From Pseudomonas luteola NBRC 103146 (GTDB taxonomy: Bacteria > Pseudomonadota > Gammaproteobacteria > Pseudomonadales > Pseudomonadaceae), in NCBI RefSeq assembly GCF_002091675.1, contig NZ_BDAE01000030.1:1-44895 (forward strand): a DNA stretch of 44,895 nucleotides. The letters are read 5' to 3'. The translations under genes were made by a program, and so were the position numbers. Below the pieces are notes generated by a model. It was not told where the DNA came from, did no database searches, and saw nothing but the letters and a program-made list of their open reading frames with translations. Positions 17,950 through 26,795 of the stretch are shown here, one piece after another; the first letter of the stretch is position 1; the number at the start of each line of letters is the position of its first letter.

Positions 17950-18501
17950 ATGCCTGCTATCCCTCGCCTCTTACCAGACAACATCACCATCCCAGGCTAC
18001 GATGCATATCAGGTTAGGATCATGCGAGGTGACTACGAATATTCTGCCACATTCGCCTGGTCGCGATTCGTCAGCAAAGAAAAGGCGCTGCGGGCGGCAG
18101 TAAACTGGCGAGACCGGATGCTTGCGAAACTGCCTAATGCTGGGAATGGGCGTGGAAGCTTCCGCACTTCCCCAATGGCGCACAAACGTAGCGTCGGGCG
18201 CGTCGGAATCACCCGCTATCTGAAAAAGGATCGCCGCCGCCTCGGCTGTCCAGTTTACTTGGTGTACGGGGTTAATTGGACAGATGACCAAGGCAGAAAG
18301 CGGGTAAAGCAGTTCCAAGTAGGTCGCATGGGCACTTTCGAGTGTCATCAGGAGATGCATGCCTCGCTTACCGCTGAGGCCTTTCGAACCGAATGGGAGT
18401 TTTGCCGCAGTACCGGGCAGGTCTTTGAGCCTGATCCTTACCAATGCTGGAAAGAGGTGGAGCTGTATCCATTTTTGCCAGCGACTGATCAGGGAAATTG
18501 A
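17950..18501 (+). CDS. AP2-domain DNA-binding protein
   Basis: This 183-residue protein starts at an ATG with AAGGG upstream. Two AP2-like modules can be seen. The first, about residues 12-56, contains YQVRIMRGDYEYSATF and EKALRAAVNWRDRML, the typical strand-then-helix pattern with a WRD motif. The second, about residues 75-155, contains YLVYGVNWTDDQGRK and a later helix (TAEAFRTEWEFCRS). AP2 domains in bacteria and phages bind DNA and occur in regulators, integrase arms and homing nucleases; no nuclease motif is seen here. The next gene starts just after its stop, so it may regulate or have travelled with the following module. Confidence 0.75.
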   Translation: MPAIPRLLPDNITIPGYDAYQVRIMRGDYEYSATFAWSRFVSKEKALRAAVNWRDRMLAKLPNAGNGRGSFRTSPMAHKRSVGRVGITRYLKKDRRRLGCPVYLVYGVNWTDDQGRKRVKQFQVGRMGTFECHQEMHASLTAEAFRTEWEFCRSTGQVFEPDPYQCWKEVELYPFLPATDQGN

Positions 18502-18502
18502 G

Positions 18503-18748
18503 ATGCGCTCGCTCTTCGCCAAAGCCAAAACAGCAATTTATGTTTCGGAGCCGGATCTTCAAGCATCGCTAGACCACCTGCCTGCTCTACCATACTCGAA
18601 AGTCGACTCAACGCCTCGGGCATGGGATCGTAAAGCGTTGTTCGTAGAGCTACAGGGGCAGGTCAATAAGGGCGCGTTTCAGAAGGTGCGCGACATGCAT
18701 GCAATCGGTCCCGGTGTTTGGGCGTTGGTAATGATGGAGGCGGTGTGA
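18503..18748 (+). CDS. Small hypothetical protein upstream of caspase-helicase
   Basis: An 81-residue protein beginning directly after the AP2 gene and ending in a TGA that overlaps the GTG start of the caspase-helicase gene by four bases. No family was recognised. The overlap implies translational coupling, so it may be an accessory or immunity partner, though its N-terminal half shares the character of the upstream gene and not of the downstream one. Confidence 0.55.
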   Translation: MRSLFAKAKTAIYVSEPDLQASLDHLPALPYSKVDSTPRAWDRKALFVELQGQVNKGAFQKVRDMHAIGPGVWALVMMEAV

Positions 18749-21744
18749 CGATCAAAGCAGTTTTCGTGGGCATTAACAAACATCTCGACACAACAATCCC
18801 CGAGCTGGGCGGAGCCCGCCGCGATGCGACGGCGTTGTGGGCGCTGTTCACCGACACAGTCGAAGGATTGGCTGGCCGACTACTTGTCGATGAGGCCGCC
18901 ACCCATGCAGAAGTATCGCAAGCCATCCTCGGAACGCTGTCGGCTGCATGCCAGGACGACGTGGTTGTCATCACATTCGCTGGACACGGTTCCCCCGATG
19001 GAAACTTGGTCCTGTTCGATACCAATGCAGCTGATCTTTCCAGCACAGGTCTGTCGATGGCGGGTTTGGCCGATGCATTCAAAGCGACGAAAGCGCGAGC
19101 GGTGCTGTGCGTGCTTGACTGCTGCTTCAGCGGGCAGGCGCCTGCGCGGGTGCTGGAGGCTGCAGCTCGTCCGCGAAGCCCATTTGCGTTGACTGGGATT
19201 CACGGTGAGGGGCGCATTCTCCTTGCCGCCTGTGCAACCAACGAATCCGCCTGGGAGCAGCCGGGCACCGGACACGGATTGCTCACGCATGCCGTGATCG
19301 AGGCGTTGACTGGTGCGGTCGGCGACTCGGTCAGCTTTCCGGAAATTGCCGGAGAGATCATCCGGCTGGCGCGTGTCGAGGCCGAGCGCATCAGCGTGAC
19401 CCAGACGCCTGTATTTCTGGGCAACGTCCAGGGTGGCCTCGTGTTTCCTGTTCTCAAGCGCGGTGACAACTACACCTCTGCGTTCCCGGCCCGAGCAGTC
19501 CAGCAAATGTCGGGGTCGTTTGCGGAATTTTCCGCGCACAGCTTTCCTCAGGAAATCTTGGATCAGTGGACAACGGACTTCCCAGGAGGCCTCAACGCAC
19601 TGCAACTTAAGGCAGTCAACGAACATGGCGTACTGGCCGGCAGATCGCTGCTGGTGGTCGCGCCGACAAGTTCGGGTAAGACTATGATCGGCGAACTGGC
19701 TGCGATTCAGGCAGTCATAGCCGGCAAGAAAGCGGCGTTTCTGCTGCCGTATCGGGCGCTGGTCAACGAGAAGTTTGAGGAGTTCAGTGAACGATACGGA
19801 TCCGCCGGGCTGCGCGTCGTTCGGTGCAGCGGTGACGCAACGGATGGCATCGGTCCCGTGTTGGGCGGTCGCTATGACCTGGGGTTCTTTACCTATGAAA
19901 CTTTTCTCAATCTGGCACTCGGATCGCCACGCCTGCTCAACCAGCTCGGCCTGGTTGTACTTGACGAGGGGCAGTTCATCACGGACCCGAGTCGAGGTAT
20001 TACAGTCGAGCTGATCTTCGCGCTCCTGCTACGAGCACGTCAGCGTGGCATCGAGCCGCAGCTTGTGATCTTGTCAGCGGTGATTGGCAACCTCAACAGC
20101 TTCGATCGCTGGCTCGACCTGCCCTTGCTGATGTCCCGCGAGCGGCCTGTGCCCTTGGTTGAGGGCGTGCTTGATCGACGAGGGATATTCCAGTTCGTTG
20201 ATGCGGACGGTACTACCAAGACTGAAGCCCTGTTGCCAGCGCATCGAATCGTGCAGCGTCGTGAAAAGCCCAGCTTGCAGGACGTGATCGTGCCGCTGGT
20301 CCAGCAGCTGGTCGCGCAGGGCGAAAAGTTGCTGGTCTTCCGCAACATGCGTGGTCCGGCACAGGGCTGCGCCAAATACTTGTCCAAAGAATTGGCACTC
20401 TGTCCGGCGACTACCGTTCTGGCCGTGCTGCCGACTCAGGATCTGACTAGCGCCTCGCAGGATCTGCGGGAGTGCCTAGCTGGCGGTACTGCGTTCCACA
20501 ATACCAATCTCTTGCGTGCAGAGCGCGAAGCCGTCGAGAAGGGATATCGCGATGCTGGCGGCGGCATCCATGCGCTGGTGGCCACGACGACGCTGGCTGC
20601 CGGCATCAACACTCCGGCATCAACGGTGATCCTCGCTGAGAATGAATTCGTCGGTGAGGACGGTCGACCATTCACCGTCGCGGAGTACAAGAACATGGCG
20701 GGGCGGGCGGGAAGGCTCGGATACAATGAGACCGGTAAGGCAATCATTCTCGCCGACACGCCAATGGCGCGCGCGCAGCTATTCCAGAAATATGTGCTCG
20801 GCGTGCCGGAAGATGTGAAGTCATCCTTCCAGCAGCGCGACCTACCAACTTGGACGCTGCGCTTGCTTAGCCAAGTTCGGGGCGTGCGTGCCACCGAAAT
20901 TCCTGGCCTGTTGGTAAATACGTTCGGTGGCTACTCTGCTTCACGTGCGAATCCTCAATGGATCGCAATGGTGGAGCACGAAGTCGCCGCTTTGGTCGAT
21001 CGCCTGTCGCGTTCCGGGCTGGCTGAGCGCGAGGGAGAGTTGATCCACCTTACCTTGCTCGGACGCGCCTGCGGCGCTTCGTCTTTGTCGTTTGAGTCGA
21101 GCCTGCGGCTAGTCGAGTTGATGAAACAACTCAACGTCGCACAAACGTCCCCCACCCAGGTTCTAGCGATTGTGCAGGTCCTAGACGAGATGGATGCGAT
21201 CTACACACCGGTCATGAAGCGGGGCAGGTCGGAGAGCGTGCGCGCCAATGATGCGGCGCAGCGTTATGGGCATGCGATGACGCAGGCACTGCAGCGGTAT
21301 TGCCGGGACGAGATTGAGTTCTGGTGCCGATGCAAGCGCGCGGCGCTCTTGTACGACTGGATCGAGGGCACCCCCGTCGATGTGTTGGAGAAGCGGTTCT
21401 CGACCACGCCTTACGGAGGCGTCGTTGGATACGGGAACATCATCGGTATCGCCGATGCAACCCGCTTTCACCTGCGCTCGACGCACCAAATCCTATCGGC
21501 ACTCTTCCCAGATCAGCCCACGTTCTTGGCGGGACTCGACGAAGTCCTACAACGACTCGAATTCGGCCTTCCGGCCGGTGCGCTGCCACTCATAAAGGTG
21601 CCACTGGCTCTGACTAGGGGGCAATACCTCGCGCTTTTTCACGCTGGATGTGTGACACCGGAAGCCGTGAATGCCCTGAATAGCGGGCGGCTGGAGGCAT
21701 GCATTGGTTCAGCTAGCGCGTTGCTACTTAAGCCACAAAGATGA
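18745..21744 (+). CDS. Caspase-like protease fused to Ski2/Hel308-like helicase
   Basis: This 999-residue protein starts at a GTG with GGAGG upstream. Residues 3-220 form a caspase-like (C14) protease: AVFVGIN opening, His81 in FAGHGS, and Cys127 in the DCCFSG motif, so the catalytic dyad is intact. Residues about 280-770 form a superfamily 2 helicase: Walker A APTSSGKT at 306-313, DEGQ at 407-410 in place of DExH, SAVIGN motif III, and NMAGRAGRLG motif VI at 650-659, which is the Ski2/Hel308 type. The C-terminus is helical and ends in a helix-hairpin-helix-like segment. I infer a sensor helicase coupled to a protease, as expected for a phage-defence effector. Its GC content is clearly higher than that of neighbouring genes, suggesting transfer as a unit. 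Sequential genes follow on the same strand. Confidence 0.9.
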   Translation: MTIKAVFVGINKHLDTTIPELGGARRDATALWALFTDTVEGLAGRLLVDEAATHAEVSQAILGTLSAACQDDVVVITFAGHGSPDGNLVLFDTNAADLSSTGLSMAGLADAFKATKARAVLCVLDCCFSGQAPARVLEAAARPRSPFALTGIHGEGRILLAACATNESAWEQPGTGHGLLTHAVIEALTGAVGDSVSFPEIAGEIIRLARVEAERISVTQTPVFLGNVQGGLVFPVLKRGDNYTSAFPARAVQQMSGSFAEFSAHSFPQEILDQWTTDFPGGLNALQLKAVNEHGVLAGRSLLVVAPTSSGKTMIGELAAIQAVIAGKKAAFLLPYRALVNEKFEEFSERYGSAGLRVVRCSGDATDGIGPVLGGRYDLGFFTYETFLNLALGSPRLLNQLGLVVLDEGQFITDPSRGITVELIFALLLRARQRGIEPQLVILSAVIGNLNSFDRWLDLPLLMSRERPVPLVEGVLDRRGIFQFVDADGTTKTEALLPAHRIVQRREKPSLQDVIVPLVQQLVAQGEKLLVFRNMRGPAQGCAKYLSKELALCPATTVLAVLPTQDLTSASQDLRECLAGGTAFHNTNLLRAEREAVEKGYRDAGGGIHALVATTTLAAGINTPASTVILAENEFVGEDGRPFTVAEYKNMAGRAGRLGYNETGKAIILADTPMARAQLFQKYVLGVPEDVKSSFQQRDLPTWTLRLLSQVRGVRATEIPGLLVNTFGGYSASRANPQWIAMVEHEVAALVDRLSRSGLAEREGELIHLTLLGRACGASSLSFESSLRLVELMKQLNVAQTSPTQVLAIVQVLDEMDAIYTPVMKRGRSESVRANDAAQRYGHAMTQALQRYCRDEIEFWCRCKRAALLYDWIEGTPVDVLEKRFSTTPYGGVVGYGNIIGIADATRFHLRSTHQILSALFPDQPTFLAGLDEVLQRLEFGLPAGALPLIKVPLALTRGQYLALFHAGCVTPEAVNALNSGRLEACIGSASALLLKPQR

Positions 21745-21835
21745 GTGGAATAGGTCTGCCGCTCCAGGTACACCACAAAACGCTGGGCAGCAAAAACAGG
21801 CCACTTCCAGCGTCCAGATCGAGCAGAAAATCTTC

Positions 21836-22534
21836 ATGACCTTCGACTCAGCGATGAAGGCCTTTATCAGGCCAATAATGATTGCTTGCGACGATGATTA
21901 TTACCAGTTCATAGGCAGTGGAACAGCGTTTGTTTGCCAATATAGAGGGCATTTTTTCGTAGTTTGCGCTCGGCACACCTGGGAAAATATGGGGATTACT
22001 ATTGAAAATTTTCGCATCTTTATCCCTGGGTATGATTTAGAACTGCCATTCGACTATGAAGCCATTTTTGGTCCTGAAGAACGGAGTGACCTAAAGGTTC
22101 TGCGGGTCAATAGAGAGATTATGTCCGGCAATCCCCCAGCCCAGATGAGCGCACTTGATTTGGATAACTTTGCGTTTCCGTCAGAAGATTTCAAAAAAGG
22201 GTCTATGTTTCTGGCTGTAGGTTATCCCCAATGTGGAAGAGAATTTCATTATGACACCAAACGATTTATTGCTGACTTGGCAGCGTTCAGTGGCACGCTG
22301 GAGGGGGAGCTTACTGACGCAGTGATTACGATGCGTACTGATTTTGGTCATGTTGATGATATAGACGGATTGAGCGGATCTCCCGTCTTCGTATCTGGAG
22401 ACCCACACCTTTTTGCCGGGGTGGTCATTAGGGCTGGACAAGAGACTGGGCTACTCCATTTCATCCATGGGGCATGTCTTATCCACGCGATGGATACCTT
22501 GGTGGACCTTCCCACTGAGCTGATAATGAATTGA
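21836..22534 (+). CDS. Trypsin-like serine protease
   Basis: This encodes about 232 residues of a chymotrypsin-fold protease. The triad is visible: His47 in VCARHTWEN, Asp85 in ERSDLKVLRV, and Ser180 in DGLSGSPVF. The N-terminal strand FIGSGTAFVC fits the family. No signal peptide is present, so it should act in the cytoplasm, unlike most trypsin-like enzymes of Gram-negative cells. The ATG at 21836 lies 91 bases after the helicase stop and right before the domain; an in-frame TTG at 21704 would add 44 residues and overlap the helicase gene. Next to a caspase-helicase it is a likely second effector or substrate of the caspase. GC is lower than in the helicase gene. Confidence 0.8.
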   Translation: MTFDSAMKAFIRPIMIACDDDYYQFIGSGTAFVCQYRGHFFVVCARHTWENMGITIENFRIFIPGYDLELPFDYEAIFGPEERSDLKVLRVNREIMSGNPPAQMSALDLDNFAFPSEDFKKGSMFLAVGYPQCGREFHYDTKRFIADLAAFSGTLEGELTDAVITMRTDFGHVDDIDGLSGSPVFVSGDPHLFAGVVIRAGQETGLLHFIHGACLIHAMDTLVDLPTELIMN

Positions 22535-22550
22535 TCTAGGCAAATAGAGC

Positions 22551-22871
22551 ATGAATATCGAGGATATGGCGGCTGCCATCGCGAAATGGTCCAGCACCCA
22601 ACCGCTTACTCGGAAGGCGTACCTCTTCGGCAGCCGAGTTCGCGGAACGCATCGACCTGACAGCGATCTTGATGTCGCTGTCAAAGTTTTCACTTTGCCA
22701 GCCGATAGCTGCCCATTAGCAACTTGGATCGGAGAGTCGCATCGACTGGAAGCCTAGGTAGCCGGGATTGTTTCCGTGCTTATCGATCTTGAATGGTACG
22801 GAGGTGAGGCGGAGACGCCTGTAATCCATAAGGCATTAAAGCGGTCGAGTCTCGTTGTTTATATGGGGTAG
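22551..22871 (+). pseudogene. Minimal nucleotidyltransferase with an in-frame amber codon
   Basis: The first 68 codons encode a nucleotidyltransferase core: LFGSRVRGTHRPDSDLDVAV, with the GS at 27-28 and metal-binding Asp39 and Asp41. A TAG then stops the frame at 22755, but the same frame stays open for another 37 codons that fit the family's C-terminus (VSVLIDLEWYGG, HKALKRSSLVVYMG), giving the usual length of about 106 residues. So a single nonsense change probably truncates it; read-through or a sequencing error are alternatives. Such enzymes can act as toxins or as antitoxin-like modifiers. It lies 16 bases after the protease gene and is probably in the same operon. Confidence 0.7.
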
Positions 22872-23203
22872 GCATGATGGTGTCTTTCAAGCCTCCCTCA
22901 CCAAAGCTGTATGCATAGGAAACGCCCGCCGCTTCAACCTCAAGCACTTGGTTGTCAGTGTGGTCTGATCTGGAGTGCTTAACCTGGCATACAGAAAGGT
23001 TCGAGACATAAAGAACCTTTATATGTACGAAAACGTTTAGGGTGAATAGAACACTGTCCGAAATTAGCGGGGGCATATATTCGGACAGAGTAATCGTAAA
23101 GGATCGTTTCTGGACACATTAAACGCGAGGGCATTAAACAGGGCTACCATCAGCCAAAAGCTGCAGGAAACTACGATCGACCACGATACCTTTTATGTGT
23201 TAG
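22872..23203. other. Intergenic stretch with a hairpin
   Basis: No well-supported gene. A perfect 9-bp inverted repeat, CTGTCCGAA at 23054-23062 and TTCGGACAG at 23080-23088, encloses 17 bases. It lies between two convergent operons and could stop transcription or bind a dimeric regulator. A minus-strand frame of 98 codons (22780-23076) overlaps the nucleotidyltransferase tail and is probably not real. Confidence 0.5.
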
Positions 23204-24574
23204 TCATTGACTATCGATACCGCTTGAGCCTTTGCGCCTTTTACACTTTGGACAACCTTGAACTAGATCCTCCTTAAGCTGGTAGTAGTAAGGGATAAAA
23301 ATATCCAACCCGCAACTTTTTATCGAATCGAAAGCTAATACCTTTGTAATGACTTCTTTACCATCGAACATGACCTCCTTATCAGCAACCAAAATGTCGG
23401 TAAGAGGCAAACCTTCAGGGTTGTAAATCCTGACATCACCCGGCTGCCTTACATATGCCTCAGTATTATCGCCCGGCTTGCCATACGCTAAATCTGTGGC
23501 TTTGATCCAGTTAATTGGTTCAGCAGTCTGACACCAACTAATTAATTTACTTAGCTTCTCAGAGGTAAAAGTTCTGGGATAGTCTCCATGCTCCTCGCAG
23601 TGTCCAAACTCTGCAAAATTACCAAAGCGATACTCATATGAATAGTCCCCTGCTGTTAAGGGCAGCCTAAAGTAATGGTGAGGAAATGCTTCTTGCGTCT
23701 GGGTTTTTTTAAGCAAATTGAAGATAATCTCATACAAACTATATAGGCAGTATCCTTGGCGATCTGGGATGCCATATATAGTTATATCATTAAATTCCTT
23801 AATGTCTGAGTTGTAGGAGCTACTGAAATTCTCATCACCAAACTGGAAATAACCTTTTGAAAGAATAAAAACTGCATTAGGCAGCACGCTCTTGTCGTAG
23901 GCTTTTGCGTGAAGCCGAAGCTCTGCTACTACATCAGCCCAGTCCATATCAGTATCATAGGCAAAAATTATTCCAAATCCTTCATTTTGAATCTTATCGC
24001 TGTGGCCTGAAAAATAGTTTTGACTGTAACTCATCCTCCGCAACCGCTTGAATGAGGCAATGTTGTCAAATCCGCTCTTTAGTTCTTTTTTGGAGAGCTT
24101 TGACTTAACCTGAATAGCGCCATAGCAATACTCTACAGGTAAAACTTCATAGACATCTTGCCGCTGCATCAGTGTAAAAGAGTCGAAGGCATTATAGAAA
24201 AGTATGTCGATTTCATTGCTCAGATGTCCGCTAGTGGACGCAACGCGAACGCTCGACTTTGATACAGCATAGCGCTGCGGTAAAAGCCTGTTTTCTAGAA
24301 AAAAGGCTCTGAGTAGCACCTCCCTAACTGTACCAACATCTCTTGGGTGCTTTATATCTTTTGATATCTCATAATCGCGCAGCATTTTATTCTGCAAATT
24401 TATGAATTCGCGCTCCAAACCATGAAATTCTTTATCCTTAGAGCGAAGCTTGTTTGCTCGCAAGGCTTGGTTTGAAAGCCATTCTTTAGTACGCGCCTCC
24501 CGGCTTTTAAAATCAGCCCGCTCTTTTTTCTGTGCGGCAGTTAGTCGCCTTCTCTTTTCTGGAATCTCTGACAT
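23204..24574 (-). CDS. DUF6602-like restriction-endonuclease-fold protein
   Basis: This protein of about 456 residues has a basic, coiled N-terminus (EKRRRLTAAQKKERADF) and then the pattern of DUF6602: Glu85 in TVREVLLRAF, a LPQRYAVS strand, Asp123 in NEIDILFYN, and YCYGAIQVKSKL at about 148-159. This matches the E...D...(E/Q)xK arrangement of the PD-(D/E)xK nuclease fold, with Gln in place of the middle Glu. The C-terminus has a CPKC pair. I infer a DNA nuclease, probably of the defence type. The ATG at 24574 has AGG closely upstream; another ATG at 24589 would add five residues. AT content is higher than average, pointing to separate acquisition. Confidence 0.75.
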   Translation of the reverse strand: MSEIPEKRRRLTAAQKKERADFKSREARTKEWLSNQALRANKLRSKDKEFHGLEREFINLQNKMLRDYEISKDIKHPRDVGTVREVLLRAFFLENRLLPQRYAVSKSSVRVASTSGHLSNEIDILFYNAFDSFTLMQRQDVYEVLPVEYCYGAIQVKSKLSKKELKSGFDNIASFKRLRRMSYSQNYFSGHSDKIQNEGFGIIFAYDTDMDWADVVAELRLHAKAYDKSVLPNAVFILSKGYFQFGDENFSSSYNSDIKEFNDITIYGIPDRQGYCLYSLYEIIFNLLKKTQTQEAFPHHYFRLPLTAGDYSYEYRFGNFAEFGHCEEHGDYPRTFTSEKLSKLISWCQTAEPINWIKATDLAYGKPGDNTEAYVRQPGDVRIYNPEGLPLTDILVADKEVMFDGKEVITKVLAFDSIKSCGLDIFIPYYYQLKEDLVQGCPKCKRRKGSSGIDSQ

Positions 24575-24858
24575 ATAACCTGACTTCATTAGTTTGAGTT
24601 AAGCAAATTAGTTGGATTATATAAAATTAGGAAAACCCAACCCTTTTATCCAAAAATTTTTATTCGTGAACCCTAATTTCGTTACCAGCTTGACTGGTGG
24701 CTTGGGCGCAAGAGCAGGCCCTCCCCTGGCGATCCCTCTCCCGGCAGGTGTCGAAAGCGATTTGTCAAGTAAGGCAGCGTTAAGCAAGGGCTACTCTCGG
24801 CCAATAGCAGTCCCTTGCTTTAGCCAAACCGGAAGTTCGTTCGACTAGACGCTGACAT

Positions 24859-25575
24859 TCATTTTAGCTCTATAGGATCACTCAGGAAGTCGATGAGCTT
24901 TGACCCTAAGTCGGTAGTCCTGCGGGCCAGAATCCCTTGGCGCGACATAGTTGTGCCAAGGGATTCTGTATTGATGAGACCGCGCTGATATAGATCACCC
25001 CAGATGACCTTGTAGATCTGCTCTTTGCCTCGGAGATCCGGAAAGGCATGTTCAATGGCTTGCGTGATGCTGCCCATGCTCCAGCCACTCGGAAACTCCA
25101 CTCCGCGCTTCTGGCCCCATGCTTCAGGGCCGCTCATGAGGCTAAGCAGGCGAATGTGGGTCACCGTACAGACATCGATGAAATTAAGGCACAACTGCCT
25201 TAGGTCTTCTTCTGGGGCACGGCCTATTGCAACATTCAGTACTGCGTTGCGGAGCGCCTCCAGCTTCTCTTGCTGGTGATTCCGTATCGCCAACATCGAT
25301 GCTTGGGACACCGTGGTGATAAAGGTTTCGTTGTGCTGCAAGCCTTGCTCGGTCAGAACCTCTTTCTCGATCAGATCGTTCAGTGCATTGCCGACTTGAT
25401 TCATCCACTGCACTTTTCGTGCATTTAGCGGCGTTTCGATGATTGAATTAAAAATCTCGACTCCGGCACCACCCAGAATGGGCACTGCGCCAATCATGAT
25501 TCTAGCGAGGCGGTGAGCTTTCTCGCCACCTGGCTCAACGCTTGGGTCGATCAATTCGTTGTCGATCTTGTTCAT
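24859..25575 (-). CDS. Hypothetical helical protein
   Basis: A 238-residue, mainly helical protein starting at an ATG with GGAG six bases upstream. One short hydrophobic stretch near the N-terminus (IMIGAVPILGGAGVEIFNSII) may touch the membrane. The remainder resembles, in general layout, soluble accessory proteins found next to nuclease and TIR defence genes, but I do not recognise a family. The C-terminus is a possible winged helix (IYKVIWGDLYQRGLI). It lies upstream of the DUF6602-like gene on the same strand, 284 bp apart. Confidence 0.65.
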   Translation of the reverse strand: MNKIDNELIDPSVEPGGEKAHRLARIMIGAVPILGGAGVEIFNSIIETPLNARKVQWMNQVGNALNDLIEKEVLTEQGLQHNETFITTVSQASMLAIRNHQQEKLEALRNAVLNVAIGRAPEEDLRQLCLNFIDVCTVTHIRLLSLMSGPEAWGQKRGVEFPSGWSMGSITQAIEHAFPDLRGKEQIYKVIWGDLYQRGLINTESLGTTMSRQGILARRTTDLGSKLIDFLSDPIELK

Positions 25576-26105
25576 CTGAAGCTCCATTCGGGGAAGTATC
25601 ATGACCGACCCTGTAAATCCGTTCATCCTTCCAGCGCTGGCCGAGGATGAGATGACTTACACCGCCTCCAGGTTGAAGCCGCTGCAAGCCTCGCAGCATA
25701 TTAAATCGCAGCCAGAGTAACGTCCGATCCAGAGATGAGCCGTGTCTATGTGTCTATGTCAGTGACATTATCTGGAAACAGCTAAGTCATAGCGCAAGTA
25801 ATTAAGAAAAGACAGGACAGCCTCGCAAGTCGAGTTTTAATGCTGCAGATCAGTCGTAGCACTGTTCGGTAGCTAGCAAGCCCCCGCCTAACACCTCAGT
25901 CATAGCTCTAAGTATTCTCAAATAAGTTCTAGCGCGCACTAGCAGCTCATATCTCCTCAGCAAAAATTGATGGCCAAACGGTAAGTGCGCCAGAGACTCT
26001 GAGCTGAAATTTTTACATATCTATCAGTCTTCTTTCTTATTAAAATAATATAGTTATACTATGGGGTATCAATAAGCATATGTAGCGGCTAGCATTGGAG
26101 TTAAA
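25576..26105. other. Divergent intergenic region of about 530 bp
   Basis: No supported gene. It separates divergent genes and so should hold promoters for both sides. The part near 26030-26070 is very AT-rich (TTATTAAAATAATATAGTTA), a likely promoter zone for the gene at 26106. No repeat array was found. Confidence 0.4.
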
Positions 26106-26714
26106 ATGAGAAAGCCAGGTGTTCCAGCCACACCACCTCAAATGGTCGGGGCGATCGATATGAAGACGCTTCTCATCAACAAGGCGCTAGAGATTGATGT
26201 AGGCAATGACCAAGTTGCATATGCCGCATTAGGCCCCCTCTCTATAGAAGCTGGCGCAAGCTATGAGGATCTGGTTGGAAAACAGGTAGCAGTCGATGTA
26301 GGGGGCACGTACACGGCTTTCCCAGTCGAGATCCAAGGGGAGGAGCAACCCTATGACAACACTCTTAATCTCTATTCCGTATCAGGCGTTGAATACAGCA
26401 TTACCGCCATGGACTTCTCCGGCAAAAATATATTGCTCGGTACATATCACTCGCTACGGGATGTCGAGGCAGCTCACCGGGCCTTCTATGCCACAGTAAA
26501 TGCTGCCTACGCCACAGCTCAATCAGCCCCACAACAAGGCCCCAGCCAAGATGAGTTGGCTACATCATTTTATGATGTATTGAATAAGAGTTTGGCTACT
26601 CGGGACTTCTCGCCGGACTGGAAACGCATGCTCTCTGAGACCTTAGCAGAGACCGCTATAAAGAATCCGGAGCAGCAGGCGCATTACGAGGCGGATTACT
26701 CCCCGAGTCTTTAA
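26106..26714 (+). CDS. Hypothetical protein with MRKP start
   Basis: A 202-residue acidic protein with GGAG five bases before the ATG. The middle is strand-rich (VAYAALGPLSIEAGASYEDLVG), and the C-terminal third is helical after a Gln/Pro linker (APQQGPSQDELATSFYDVL). It opens MRKPGV, like several unrelated genes in this window. No signal peptide or membrane helix. Not recognised. Confidence 0.65.
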   Translation: MRKPGVPATPPQMVGAIDMKTLLINKALEIDVGNDQVAYAALGPLSIEAGASYEDLVGKQVAVDVGGTYTAFPVEIQGEEQPYDNTLNLYSVSGVEYSITAMDFSGKNILLGTYHSLRDVEAAHRAFYATVNAAYATAQSAPQQGPSQDELATSFYDVLNKSLATRDFSPDWKRMLSETLAETAIKNPEQQAHYEADYSPSL

Positions 26715-26731
26715 GCAAATCTCATCATGTC

Positions 26732-26768
26732 GGCATAGCCTTTAACTACCCATTAGGAAAGCTATGCC
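26732..26768 (+). repeat. Inverted repeat between two genes
   Basis: GGCATAGC and GCTATGCC are perfect 8-bp arms, extended by CTTT/AAAG with one bulged base. It has no T tract. It lies just after the gene ending at 26714 and 28 bases before the DksA-like start, so it could be an attenuator or an operator. Confidence 0.5.
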
Positions 26769-26795
26769 CTAAGTTACAGAACCAGGAGCTTACAC

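Noticed and set aside
18880..19626. A 248-codon minus-strand frame inside the caspase domain
   Set aside because: It is a shadow of the caspase-helicase gene; the plus strand has clear catalytic motifs.
24612..24848. A 78-codon plus-strand frame between two minus-strand genes
   Set aside because: It lies in the expected promoter region of the DUF6602-like gene and lacks a clear ribosome-binding site; coding is possible but unsupported.
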